Below, in pieces: positions 23,092 to 30,860 of a stretch of DNA of 37,924 nucleotides; position 1 is the first letter of the stretch; the number at the start of each line of letters is the position of its first letter. Made by a program: the position numbers and the translations under genes. The stretch comes from Microcaldota archaeon (lineage in GTDB: Archaea > Micrarchaeota > Micrarchaeia > Micrarchaeales > CABMGC01), in the NCBI GenBank assembly GCA_021803945.1, contig JAJZKW010000010.1:1-37924 (forward strand). Reading direction: 5' to 3'. The notes under the pieces are model-generated. The model worked only from the letters and a program-made list of their open reading frames with translations, did not search any database and was not told the DNA's origin.

Positions 23092-24240
23092 TTATGGCAT
23101 GTCTTCTGCAAGCGCTTCCTTAAGCGACCTTTTTACAGCGCCGTCCAGATTTATCTCCTTTGCTATCCTTTTGAACGAATCCATGCTGGAGTTCGTCACT
23201 GGATTCTTTGCATTTATTGAGCAGGCATCCTTATATGGTTTTATAGACTCGCCATATGTCCCTATGGACATTGCAATCTTCGTTATCTCTTCCTTGTCAA
23301 ACCCTATGAGCGGCCTGAGCACTGGGATCGAAATGCCATCCTCCTCTGCAGCTATATTTGGCAGGGTCTGCGAAGCCACCTGGCCCAGGCTCTCTCCAGT
23401 GACTATCGCACCTGCGCCTTCCTTCTCTGCTACCTTCTCGGCAAGCCGGAGCATGAATCCCTTTATCATTATGAGCTCGTACCTGCCGCTCTTCAAGGCG
23501 GCCATCTGGAATATGTGGGAGGGTACGTAGTAGCATCGCGGTTTGGGCGAATACTCAGAAAGAATGTCCACTATTTTATGTATCTTCGATGATTTGGCAT
23601 CATCGTTGGATGCAAGGGCGTGCACATGCAGATATACCGGGGTAAGGCCGCGCTTCATTGCATACCATGCAGCAACAGGCGAATCTATGCCCCCTGAAAG
23701 CAGCACTACGCACCTGCCACTGGTGCCTGTAGGCAGGCCTCCGCTCCCCTTGAACCTGTCCGTGAATATCAGCGCTGAGTCTTTCATCACGCTTATGAAA
23801 AGCTCCTTCTCATATCCCTCGAGTGTTGGGACTATCCCAACATGCTCCAGGTCCTTGCACAGTCTTTTTGTTATATCGACAGAATTGAACTTGAAGCCCT
23901 TGTATGCCCGGTGCGCCTTTACTTTCACGCTCTTCACTCCGCTCTCTTTAAGCAGGTAAATGGCAGCCTTTGATATGTGATCCGGATCTGGCACTGTGCT
24001 GCATGCTTCTTCGTATGCGCTGATTCCGAAAACCTTGGATATGCGCTCTTTCATGGCTGCCATTCCTGCCTTCTTTCCTGGAGTGAGAACCAGCCTGTCG
24101 TATTTGTCCTCCAGTTTGAAAGGTATTCCACTAAGCTGCTCGTATATGTTCCTCTTTAGCGCCTTTATGTAATGCCCCCTGTTCCTCCCCCTGAGCCAGA
24201 GCTCTCCGAAGTGCACTATTAGCTGCTTGTCATATGGCAT
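23092..24240 (-). CDS. thiI: tRNA 4-thiouridine synthase ThiI
   Basis: A 382-residue ThiI. It has the N-terminal ferredoxin-like part (IVHFGELWLRGRNRGHYIKALKRNI), a THUMP domain to about residue 165, and a PP-loop ATP pyrophosphatase with LLSGGIDSPVAAWYAMKRG (PP-loop around 182-187). ITGESLGQVASQT is the conserved downstream ThiI block. It activates U8 of tRNA for thiolation; archaeal ThiI, like this one, lacks the rhodanese domain, so sulfur must come from another source. The ORF track's 98 extra residues are an artefact of reading through a LamG remnant and rpl24e out of frame. ATG 24238-24240 has TATTAAAAG centred 26 nt upstream. Confidence 0.92.
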   Translation of the reverse strand: MPYDKQLIVHFGELWLRGRNRGHYIKALKRNIYEQLSGIPFKLEDKYDRLVLTPGKKAGMAAMKERISKVFGISAYEEACSTVPDPDHISKAAIYLLKESGVKSVKVKAHRAYKGFKFNSVDITKRLCKDLEHVGIVPTLEGYEKELFISVMKDSALIFTDRFKGSGGLPTGTSGRCVVLLSGGIDSPVAAWYAMKRGLTPVYLHVHALASNDDAKSSKIHKIVDILSEYSPKPRCYYVPSHIFQMAALKSGRYELIMIKGFMLRLAEKVAEKEGAGAIVTGESLGQVASQTLPNIAAEEDGISIPVLRPLIGFDKEEITKIAMSIGTYGESIKPYKDACSINAKNPVTNSSMDSFKRIAKEINLDGAVKRSLKEALAEDMP

Positions 24241-24322
24241 GAAACAGATACGCAATAAAAGTATTAAAAGAGACGTATGAAATCCTGGTGCACAGCTTGC
24301 CAAAATCCGAGTAATTATGAAT

Positions 24323-24427
24323 TCACGGCTGCGAATATCCAGAAGTCCAAGCGCTCGTGTATGAAACTGCTGAGGCAGTCCCGTCATTTCCATTCCTTGA
24401 GTAATCGTTTGCGTTTCCGTTGAGAGG
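24323..24427 (-). pseudogene. C-terminal remnant of a LamG-domain surface protein
   Basis: On the minus strand, an open frame begins PLNGNANDYSRNGNDG and ends TSAWTSGYSQP followed by TGA (24323-24325). It is 34 codons long. The C-terminus of the LamG protein at 18245-19198 reads PLNGNANDYSGNNYNG ... YTSSWYDGYATP and is also exactly 34 codons from the same proline. By eye about 20 of 34 positions are identical, with no gap. The frame can be followed a few codons further upstream (AEKNLR), where the homologue has NLSGWW. There is no start codon or signal peptide, so this is a gene fragment left between rpl24e and the thiI promoter. Confidence 0.8.
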
Positions 24428-24449
24428 CCGGAGGTTCTTCTCCGCTTGA

Positions 24450-24617
24450 TCAGCTTGAAGACCTGTCTGCTATCTCTTTCCTGCTCGCCTTCCTGTTGTG
24501 TACTGTATTGTGCTTGTAGCACCTGTTGGAGCAATAGTATTTGACTGTGCCATTCTTCCTGACATACATCATCCCTGTGCCTTTCTCTATGTCCGCTGTG
24601 CAGTATGCGCAGTTCAT
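24450..24617 (-). CDS. rpl24e: Large ribosomal subunit protein L24e
   Basis: A 55-residue zinc-ribbon ribosomal protein, too short for the ORF track. It reads MNCAYCTADIEKGTGMMYVRKNGTVKYY, then CSNRCYKHN and ends HNRKASRKEIADRSSS. The four cysteines (CxxC and CxxxC) bind zinc, and GxGxMYVRKNG is the family signature. AGGTAG, overlapping the rps28e stop, lies 5 nt before the ATG. It completes the common archaeal cluster rpl7ae-rps28e-rpl24e. The C-terminus is a little shorter than usual, and the LamG remnant begins about 20 nt after its stop. Confidence 0.92.
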   Translation of the reverse strand: MNCAYCTADIEKGTGMMYVRKNGTVKYYCSNRCYKHNTVHNRKASRKEIADRSSS

Positions 24618-24622
24618 ATTGC

Positions 24623-24967
24623 CTACCTAGATCTTATTGGCTTGTCTTCCCTGCTTGTGTCTGGGAGCCTCATTATGTCTCCTATCTGCATCCTTCCGGC
24701 AATGTTCCTCCTTATTACCCTTCCCTTGTCCTTGCCCTCCAGTATCTTGCACATCGCCTGCTTTATCTCCCCGTATATGCCTGTCCGGACAGGTGCAATG
24801 TCAACGATCTCAGACATGTATCCTTCGAACCTCTTCTCCTCTGCTGGCTTCTGCGCTGCCTGGGCCTGCTGTTCCTGGCGGGCTTGGTGCCTTGGAGAGC
24901 TTCCTCTGCGCTCATCCTGCTGGGTCTGCGCATTGTTACCGGTTTCGTTTTTTTGCTCTTCTGCCAT
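24623..24967 (-). CDS. rps28e: Small ribosomal subunit protein S28e with long N-terminal extension
   Basis: A 114-residue protein. The last ~65 residues are S28e: SEIVDIAPVRTGIYGEIKQAMCKILEGKDKGRVIRRN, then RMQIGDIMRLPDTSRE. The OB-fold sits in the head/platform region of the 30S subunit. The first ~48 residues are a low-complexity, charged, glutamine-rich tail (QKNETGNNAQTQQDERRG, HQARQEQQAQAAQKPAEEK) not found in standard S28e (about 65-75 residues). The extension is in frame, with normal codon use. The start is uncertain by three codons (24967 or 24976). Confidence 0.9.
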   Translation of the reverse strand: MAEEQKNETGNNAQTQQDERRGSSPRHQARQEQQAQAAQKPAEEKRFEGYMSEIVDIAPVRTGIYGEIKQAMCKILEGKDKGRVIRRNIAGRMQIGDIMRLPDTSREDKPIRSR

Positions 24968-24988
24968 ATATAGCATCGTGTTGTTTTA

Positions 24989-25462
24989 TCAGGCTGCAGG
25001 AGTCGCCTGTGATCCCTTTTCTGCCTTTTGAGGCTTCGGCTTGTCTGGCTTCGCCTCCTTCTTCGCCTCGGGCTTCTGGCTTGGCTTGGATTCTGACGCT
25101 GACTTTCCGGATATCTTTGCAATCACTTCCTTGACCGCCTGCTCGCCGTTGCCTGCCTTTTCTATCGCTATGGCCGAGCATGGCACATTTATGCCAACTG
25201 CATTCCCTATCTCCTGCTTCGTAGGCACATAGACGAACGCTATCTTCTTCTGCTCGCACAGCGTAGGTATGTGCATAACCACCTCCTCTGGCTCGACATC
25301 CTCGGCTATGACCACGAGGGTTGCGAGATTCCTCTCTACGCTCTTGGTCACTTCGTTGATCCCTTTCTTAATGGATCCGTTCTGCTTCGCCAGCCTTATC
25401 GCTTCTAGGGTCTTCTCGGACACTTCCTTCGGCACTTGGAATTTCACATAGGACTTTGACAT
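24989..25462 (-). CDS. rpl7ae: Ribosomal protein L7Ae / K-turn-binding protein with charged C-terminal tail
   Basis: A 157-residue protein. Residues 1 to about 120 are L7Ae: IRLAKQNGSIKKGINEVTKSVERNLATLVVIAEDVEPEEVV, and the C-terminal GINVPCSAIAIEKAG. NGSIKKGINEVTK is the K-turn RNA-binding loop. It is used in the 50S subunit, in box C/D and H/ACA RNPs and in RNase P. About 35 residues of K/P/E-rich tail (SESKPSQKPEAKKEAKPDKPKPQK) follow, beyond the usual length of about 120. ATG 25460-25462 is preceded by GAGGTG, 5 nt away; the track's 13 extra residues are leader. It heads the rpl7ae-rps28e-rpl24e operon. Confidence 0.92.
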   Translation of the reverse strand: MSKSYVKFQVPKEVSEKTLEAIRLAKQNGSIKKGINEVTKSVERNLATLVVIAEDVEPEEVVMHIPTLCEQKKIAFVYVPTKQEIGNAVGINVPCSAIAIEKAGNGEQAVKEVIAKISGKSASESKPSQKPEAKKEAKPDKPKPQKAEKGSQATPAA

Positions 25463-25540
25463 ATTTACACCTCGTTTCATTGGTGCAACTAATTGTTGCA
25501 ATTAAAGTAAATATTAATTTAGAGTATAGATATATAAATG
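25463..25540 (-). promoter_or_regulatory. rpl7ae promoter and hairpin leader
   Basis: ATTTATATA (25530-25539) is the TATA box, which predicts a start near 25508 and a leader of about 45 nt. The leader contains the perfect inverted repeat TGCAAC-TAATT-GTTGCA (25484-25500), overlapping a second palindrome AATTG-TTG-CAATT (25491-25503), then the GAGGTG Shine-Dalgarno. L7Ae is known in some archaea to bind a K-turn in its own leader; no clear K-turn is seen here, so an autoregulatory role for the hairpin is a guess. Confidence 0.45.
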
Positions 25541-25576
25541 AATTGCTTTGCTCCGGATTTGGCAGACCTGGCTTAT

Positions 25577-26791
25577 TCAGGGGATTATTGAGACCCTTAT
25601 GCCGTAATACTGCATGAACTCCATCTCAGCCTGGCTTTTTGCCGCATCCCTGGATGCCGATACCCTTTTAATGCTCTCCCTTATCTCCTCTGCTTCCTGG
25701 GCCGCCTTCCTCTCAGAGCCTCTTGACTCTTCGACTTCTTTGAGGGTCCGCTCAAGCAGCATGATCTCATCGCTTATCCCTGATTTACTGGCATGCATAG
25801 ACCTTAAGGAGGATATAAGGTAATAGATGTCAGAGTCAAGAAGGGAGGTTATCTCTGCGTTCAGGTCGTCCCTGTTCTTGATGTCTATCTTGCCTGCCTC
25901 AGAAAAGCTTTTCAGCTCTTTCACAAGCGCGACAAACTCTGCGTAGCTTGTCTCGTCCTTTATGGCACCTATGGGATCCATTATGAAGTCCCTCAGCCTT
26001 TTCCTGCTCACTGAGAGGTGGTCAAATTTCCTCGCGGCCCTTTCCAATGGGAGGGTAAGCAGGCTTATCTTCGCCGTGAGGTCTGATGCCGTCCTGTCAA
26101 GTGCCACGGACTCAAGCCTTTTTGCGGATATCTTCTTTGATATCTCCTCCTCGCTGCTATGTGCAGCCGCAGCCCCTTCCCTGCCCTGAGGCCCGCTGGC
26201 GGCCTCCAGGCTGCTTTCAAGCATGGCCAGTTCGCTGCTCTGAGCATTTATTTTTGATGCCACTGCCTCCAATGACTTGTATTCTGAAAAATCGCCTGAC
26301 CTCCTGTCAAGCTCCCTCTTGAGGAGCTGCACATGCCTTTCGAGGTCCGAGAACGACTTCTTGAATTCCCTGAGGTGGTTTGAGTAGCAGTAGACCACCT
26401 GCTTGTATGACGCATTCATCCTGAGTATTTCCTGCAGTGCGCCTTCTGCATTCGAGAGGATGGCAAGATACCTTTCGTACGTATTTAGCACGCCTGAGCC
26501 TTCCTGGGAGATCCCCTCAGCTACGCGCTTCAGGGCCTTTGCATATATGGTCTTCTGCGTCTTTATGAGATGTATATTTGGTGAGTAGATGTCTTCCGTG
26601 TACGGCTCTACGTCAAGCGTCTCGAACCTGTCGCACGCATCAAGGAACTGGTTCTTGGATTGAAGCATGCTTTCTGTTATCCTTGCCGCGTGCTCTCCGA
26701 AAGAGCCGAGCTTTTTTTCGAAGGAGGCATTGATCAGCGACCCGAGCCTGTCCAGACTTATACTTTGCGGTGAACCTCTTCCAAAGAACAT
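25577..26791 (-). CDS. Coiled-coil protein, unknown
   Basis: A 404-residue soluble protein, almost wholly helical. It has several heptad-like stretches: about 120-185 (KSFSDLERHVQLLKRELDRR), 190-250, and 340-390 (EIMLLERTLKEVEESRGSER). No ATPase, zinc or membrane motif is visible; the N-terminus MFFGRGSPQSISLDRLGSL and the C-terminal MQYYGIRVSIIP are short ordered ends. Such proteins often act as scaffolds or cytoskeleton-like elements, but no family can be named. A TATA-like TTTATATATG lies about 95 nt upstream (26884-26893), which would give a leader of about 70 nt. It is not clear that it belongs to the rpl7ae transcript, which has its own promoter. Confidence 0.65.
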   Translation of the reverse strand: MFFGRGSPQSISLDRLGSLINASFEKKLGSFGEHAARITESMLQSKNQFLDACDRFETLDVEPYTEDIYSPNIHLIKTQKTIYAKALKRVAEGISQEGSGVLNTYERYLAILSNAEGALQEILRMNASYKQVVYCYSNHLREFKKSFSDLERHVQLLKRELDRRSGDFSEYKSLEAVASKINAQSSELAMLESSLEAASGPQGREGAAAAHSSEEEISKKISAKRLESVALDRTASDLTAKISLLTLPLERAARKFDHLSVSRKRLRDFIMDPIGAIKDETSYAEFVALVKELKSFSEAGKIDIKNRDDLNAEITSLLDSDIYYLISSLRSMHASKSGISDEIMLLERTLKEVEESRGSERKAAQEAEEIRESIKRVSASRDAAKSQAEMEFMQYYGIRVSIIP

Positions 26792-26921
26792 TCTACAACC
26801 GTAAGAAGCGTACTGGAATGGTGGCTTTGGTATTTGTGCATCTTCCAGATTACACTATATGATTACATGAACTCTGGATAAACATATATAAAAGCGGCTC
26901 AGGGGAGTATGGGCTGTGGTT

Positions 26922-27791
26922 TTATGCGAATTGCTTTACAAAGTTATTAATTGTCTGGACGACCCTGTCATCGTCTTTCATATCATATCCGTCGCAGTGG
27001 AAATCTATGTACCCGAAATTTTCGCTGAGATTTAAATCGATTTCTATCCCAAGATCATGCGCAACTTTGCTTGTTATCGAAACGCTGTAATTAATCTCTG
27101 CTTCATTCAGGCGCACGTGATAATGGCCTCCTTTTTCGTCTTCATAATGCTCCACTCTTTTAACTCCAGGAGCGACTTCGTCATCATCAAGCTGCTTGAA
27201 ACCGGTTTTGGCGTGTTCTTCTATCATCTCTCCGAATCTCTTGGTCAATGATGAAACCTCCTTGAATGCCATAGAATCCTTGATTCGTGGGTCTTCAGCG
27301 ACCCTGGCCTCAATCAGTTTTCTCAGCCCACTGAGAACTTCTGATATCCCCAATGTCTTGAGTTCGTATGTATTCAGGCCCAGTGCCATCCCGATGACCC
27401 CGTAGAAATTGGCCAGCCTTCCTTTGGATATGCCTATTGTAGTGTCACTTGGAAGCAACTCAAACAACCAGGTGCTCCCATCAACTATTCCACAATCTAG
27501 CAGTGTGTTCAGGATCTTTTTCTGTACAATGAGAATAGTTTCTGTCTCTATTATTTCGGCTGGTAGGCCTGTTTTGCCCTTGTGCTCGTTATTATCTGCC
27601 TGGTCCTTGCGCGCTGCCTGCTTCAGCATGAGAGATGGGCCTATCTTTTTAAATATCTCTGAAAATGGTTCTGACACATCTTTATGAAAAAGGAATTCTG
27701 GAGGCTGTCCAGGCTTTCCAGTGCCATGATAGAATCCGTAATCACTCCAGCCTTTTTTCCCTTTACCCTCTGGCCTATGAGCTACGGACAC
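26922..27791 (-). CDS. Conserved-looking cytosolic protein, unknown
   Basis: A 289-residue soluble protein. The first 70 residues are charged and partly disordered (GKGKKGWSDYGFYHGTGKPG). The middle is hydrophobic-helical (ETETILIVQKKILNTLLDCGIV, LANFYGVIGMALGLNTYELK). The last third is beta-like and acidic (GGHYHVRLNEAEINYSVSIT, IEIDLNLSENFGYIDFHCDGYDMKDDDR). No signal peptide or membrane helix is present, and no family was recognised. The start is GTG (27789-27791), preceded by GGTGA, and TTTTAAATACC lies about 32 nt upstream, so the start is well supported. It is downstream of EF-2 in the same direction but has its own promoter. Confidence 0.65.
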   Translation of the reverse strand: MSVAHRPEGKGKKGWSDYGFYHGTGKPGQPPEFLFHKDVSEPFSEIFKKIGPSLMLKQAARKDQADNNEHKGKTGLPAEIIETETILIVQKKILNTLLDCGIVDGSTWLFELLPSDTTIGISKGRLANFYGVIGMALGLNTYELKTLGISEVLSGLRKLIEARVAEDPRIKDSMAFKEVSSLTKRFGEMIEEHAKTGFKQLDDDEVAPGVKRVEHYEDEKGGHYHVRLNEAEINYSVSITSKVAHDLGIEIDLNLSENFGYIDFHCDGYDMKDDDRVVQTINNFVKQFA

Positions 27792-27874
27792 GTCACCACT
27801 GAGAAAAAGACCCGCTTATGGTATTTAAAACTATTCTGCAAATTCCCGTTTGCCCTGAAGGCTTGCACCAAGAG

Positions 27875-30067
27875 TCAGTCTAGGAAGTGCTCGGGCTTTG
27901 GAGGCTCTTCTGGCACTCCCTTCCTCTTCCTTATCTCCCTCACCACCTTGTCCTGTAGGTCCTTTGGGAGTTTCTCGTAGCCCGCGTATTCAGGGTACCA
28001 TATCGCCTTTCCCTGGGTTAGGCTCCTTATCTCGTTTGAGAAGCCCTTTATTACCTCTGCAACAGGGATCTTTGCTGTTATTGTCGCCTGCTCGTTCTCC
28101 TGCACTATATCCAATATCTGGCCCCTCTTTCCCTGCAGGAATGTTATTATGTCTGACAGATACTCCTGGGGTATGTTTACAGTGAACTTCTGCTTCGGCT
28201 CGAGGAGCATGACTCCGGCTTCAAGCATTCCTGCATATATCGGCCTCCTCATGGCTGGTATTATCTGCGCAGGGCCCCTGTGCACCGGGTCCTCGTGTAT
28301 AGTGGCGTCTGTTATCTGCACCTTTATGCCGGTGCACTTCTCCCTTGCCAGCGGGCCGTCCTTCATGGCCTCCTCGAAGGCCTCTATGCATAGCTCCATT
28401 ACCTCGTTTAAATATTGCACTCCCTTTGTCGAATCTATCAGAACGCTGTTATTGCATATGTCTACGACCCCTTTTGCGTCCTCCCTTGACATTCCTGCCT
28501 TCACGAACACCTCTATGTGCGCCTTGCCCTTCGGCTTCCCCTCCTTGAACTGCCCTGTATCCAGCATCTCCACTACACCTGGTTCAAGGGGAGAGACATT
28601 GATATAGAACCTCGTGTGCCTGTTCGGCGACTTTCCCTCGACGTCGTTCGCTGACGAGGATATAGTCTCCTTGTACACCACTATAGGCTCGCTTGTGGTT
28701 ATCGGTATCTTGTAGTCGTCCCTTATCTTTGTCTCTATTATCTCTAGATGCAGCTCTCCCATCCCGCTCACCAGATGCTCGCCTGTCTCCTGGTTGAGCT
28801 CTGCGAGTATGGTCTGGTCCCCTTTTGTCAGCTCCCTCAATGCCTCTATCAGCTTTGCGAGGTCTCTCGTATCCTTCGCCTCTATTGCCTTGGTCACTAC
28901 CGGCTTTGAATAATGCTTTATCTGCTCGAAAGGAGTAATATCATTCTCACTTACCGTATCGCCTATTGTCACGTTGTCGAGGCCTACCAGGCCTGCTATG
29001 TTGCCTGCTGATATGGCGTCCACTATGACCCTGTCAGGCCCCATGAACAGGCTCACCTGCTGTACTCTCTGCTTGTTCGGGTTTCCGCTTAGAAAGACCT
29101 CTGTGCCCTTCTTCACAGTGCCTGAGAATACCCTTGCTATTGCAATCTCGCCGCTGTGCTGGTCGTATGAGACTCCGAAAACAACCATGTTGACCTTTGC
29201 CTTCTGGTCTACGGCCAGCATCGCCTTCCCGTCCTCCGAAGCAAGGTCGCCGTGCCACAGGTTTGGTATCCTGTAAGCCTGCGCCTCCTTGGGGCTAGGC
29301 AGGTGCTCTATGCACATCGAGAGGGTGGCTTCGTCTATCGGAGCAAGCCTCTGCAGTTCTGCCTCGTCGTTCTTCGCTGTCAGGTCGAATATCTGCTTGA
29401 ACGTGGTGTTGTACTTCTTCATTATGTACATCGATATGCCCCATTTCTTGTATGCGGATCCGAAAGCCACGCTTCCGTTCTCTACGCTAAGCTGCCACTT
29501 CTGCGCGAATTCCTCTGGGGCGAACCTGAGTATCATCTTGTTTATGTCGTTTATCAGCTTGAGCAGCCTCTCGAATGTCTGCTCCTGCGTTAGCTTGAGC
29601 TCATTCAGTAGTCTGTCGGTCTTGTTGACGAAGAGCACTGGCCTTGCCTTCTCCTGGAGGGCCTGCCTTAGCACTGTCTCGGTCTGCGGCATTATCCCCT
29701 CTACCGGGTCCACCACCAGCACGACCCCGTCTACTGCCCTCATTGATCTTGTTACATGGCCTCCGAAGTCAACGTGACCTGGGGTGTCTATAAGGTTGAT
29801 TATATAGTCGGAATTCTTGTAATTGAAGGCAAGGGAGATGTCAGCTGACTTTATCGTCATCCTCCTGTCCTTCTCTATCGCCTCAAAATTTGTGTAAAGC
29901 GCCTCTCCTGCAACGGATTTGGATATTATGCCTGCCCTTGAGAGCAGAGAATCGGTAAGGGTCGTCTTTCCGTGGTGTACGTGGGCTATTATCGCGATGT
30001 TCCTGACCCTGTCTATGTCGGTCATTATCCTTGCTACTTCGTCTGCTACGAACTCCTTCCTTACCAT
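27875..30067 (-). CDS. fusA: Translation elongation factor EF-2
   Basis: A 730-residue archaeal EF-2, the GTPase that translocates tRNA and mRNA. G1 is AHVHHGKT (28-35), G3 is DTPGH (94-98), G4 is NKTD (148-151). The domain IV tip HEDPVHRGPAQ keeps the histidine (about 596) that is converted to diphthamide. Odd features: His31 replaces the near-universal Asp of AHIDHGKT, switch I reads DRRMTI instead of xRGxTI (Arg69 for Gly), and FGGH replaces FGGD at 101-104. Thr71 for magnesium is kept. The gene lies 2 nt after rps7. No tuf or rps10 follows, unlike the usual archaeal str cluster. Confidence 0.95.
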   Translation of the reverse strand: MVRKEFVADEVARIMTDIDRVRNIAIIAHVHHGKTTLTDSLLSRAGIISKSVAGEALYTNFEAIEKDRRMTIKSADISLAFNYKNSDYIINLIDTPGHVDFGGHVTRSMRAVDGVVLVVDPVEGIMPQTETVLRQALQEKARPVLFVNKTDRLLNELKLTQEQTFERLLKLINDINKMILRFAPEEFAQKWQLSVENGSVAFGSAYKKWGISMYIMKKYNTTFKQIFDLTAKNDEAELQRLAPIDEATLSMCIEHLPSPKEAQAYRIPNLWHGDLASEDGKAMLAVDQKAKVNMVVFGVSYDQHSGEIAIARVFSGTVKKGTEVFLSGNPNKQRVQQVSLFMGPDRVIVDAISAGNIAGLVGLDNVTIGDTVSENDITPFEQIKHYSKPVVTKAIEAKDTRDLAKLIEALRELTKGDQTILAELNQETGEHLVSGMGELHLEIIETKIRDDYKIPITTSEPIVVYKETISSSANDVEGKSPNRHTRFYINVSPLEPGVVEMLDTGQFKEGKPKGKAHIEVFVKAGMSREDAKGVVDICNNSVLIDSTKGVQYLNEVMELCIEAFEEAMKDGPLAREKCTGIKVQITDATIHEDPVHRGPAQIIPAMRRPIYAGMLEAGVMLLEPKQKFTVNIPQEYLSDIITFLQGKRGQILDIVQENEQATITAKIPVAEVIKGFSNEIRSLTQGKAIWYPEYAGYEKLPKDLQDKVVREIRKRKGVPEEPPKPEHFLD

Positions 30068-30069
30068 CG

Positions 30070-30855
30070 TTATCTTGCCCTCTTAGCTATCCTCTCTACT
30101 TCGACCCTCTTCTTCACGGCATAGCTGTCTGGGCTGTTCGTTGCTGCTAGCATGATCTCGTTTGCAAGGGCCTCGGCGAGCGTCTTCTTGTTCTTGAACG
30201 AGCTCATCAGGCCTGCAAGCGCAACGTGCCTCAGCGCAACGTCAAACCTCCTCTGCGAACTTATGCCTACTGCCACATTGTAGCTTATTCCACCGTACCT
30301 GACCCTCGTGGTATCCTCTATAGGTGCAGCATTCTGCAGTGCGTCTATGAATACCTGCAGCGGGTTCTTGTTTGTCCTCTTCTGTATGATCTCGAAGGCC
30401 TCCTCCACTATGTGCATGACCTTCAGCTTCTTCCCCTGCAGCGCTCCCTTCCTGCGTATGACCTTTCCTGAGATCTTCCTTCCTGTGCCCCCCCTCATGA
30501 GCTTGCTTATTAGCCTCTCTACCGCGTCCACATGTGAAAGATAATATGACTGGTACTTCCTCCTTCCGAATATGTTCGGATAGGACCTCTTGCTCAGCTT
30601 GACGTACCTGACCAGGCTCTGGTCCTCAACCACGATGTCCTTTGTCTCGTATTTCTCGAAGAGTAGCTGGTGCTCCTGCGCTGCTATGTCGGCCTTTCGC
30701 GACGCCGCTCTGCTTGCCGCCTTCCTCTCCTCCCTCTGCCTAGGCTGCTCAGCCTGCTGCGCCTCGTCGCTCACAGCTGCCATTGCCGTCCCTTTCTTCT
30801 CAGGGACCATCGGGGTTTCATTCTTTTTATCTACAACTTCTGGGGCTTCTGCCAT
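30070..30855 (-). CDS. rps7: Small ribosomal subunit protein S7 (uS7) with N-terminal extension
   Basis: A 261-residue S7. The archaeal S7 core starts near residue 65 with LLFEKYETKDIVVEDQSLVRYV and includes RLISKLMRGGTGRKISGKVIRRKGALQGKK, PLQVFIDALQNAAPIEDTTRVRYGG and RFDVALRHVALAG. It nucleates assembly of the 30S head. The first ~60 residues are an extra charged A/Q/E/R-rich region (DEAQQAEQPRQREERKAASRAASRK). The ATG at 30855 has GAGATGAT 4 nt upstream, similar to the rpl30e site; an ATG three codons earlier overlaps the rps12 stop (ATGA). Confidence 0.93.
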   Translation of the reverse strand: MAEAPEVVDKKNETPMVPEKKGTAMAAVSDEAQQAEQPRQREERKAASRAASRKADIAAQEHQLLFEKYETKDIVVEDQSLVRYVKLSKRSYPNIFGRRKYQSYYLSHVDAVERLISKLMRGGTGRKISGKVIRRKGALQGKKLKVMHIVEEAFEIIQKRTNKNPLQVFIDALQNAAPIEDTTRVRYGGISYNVAVGISSQRRFDVALRHVALAGLMSSFKNKKTLAEALANEIMLAATNSPDSYAVKKRVEVERIAKRAR

Positions 30856-30860
30856 AAAAA

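Noticed and set aside
18245-24427. LamG copies as part of an insertion sequence
   Set aside because: No transposase, terminal inverted repeats or target duplications were found around either copy.
24241-24534. 98-residue N-terminal extension of ThiI in the ORF track
   Set aside because: It reads through the rpl24e gene and the LamG remnant out of frame; ThiI homology begins at MPYDKQ, which has a TATA box 26 nt upstream.
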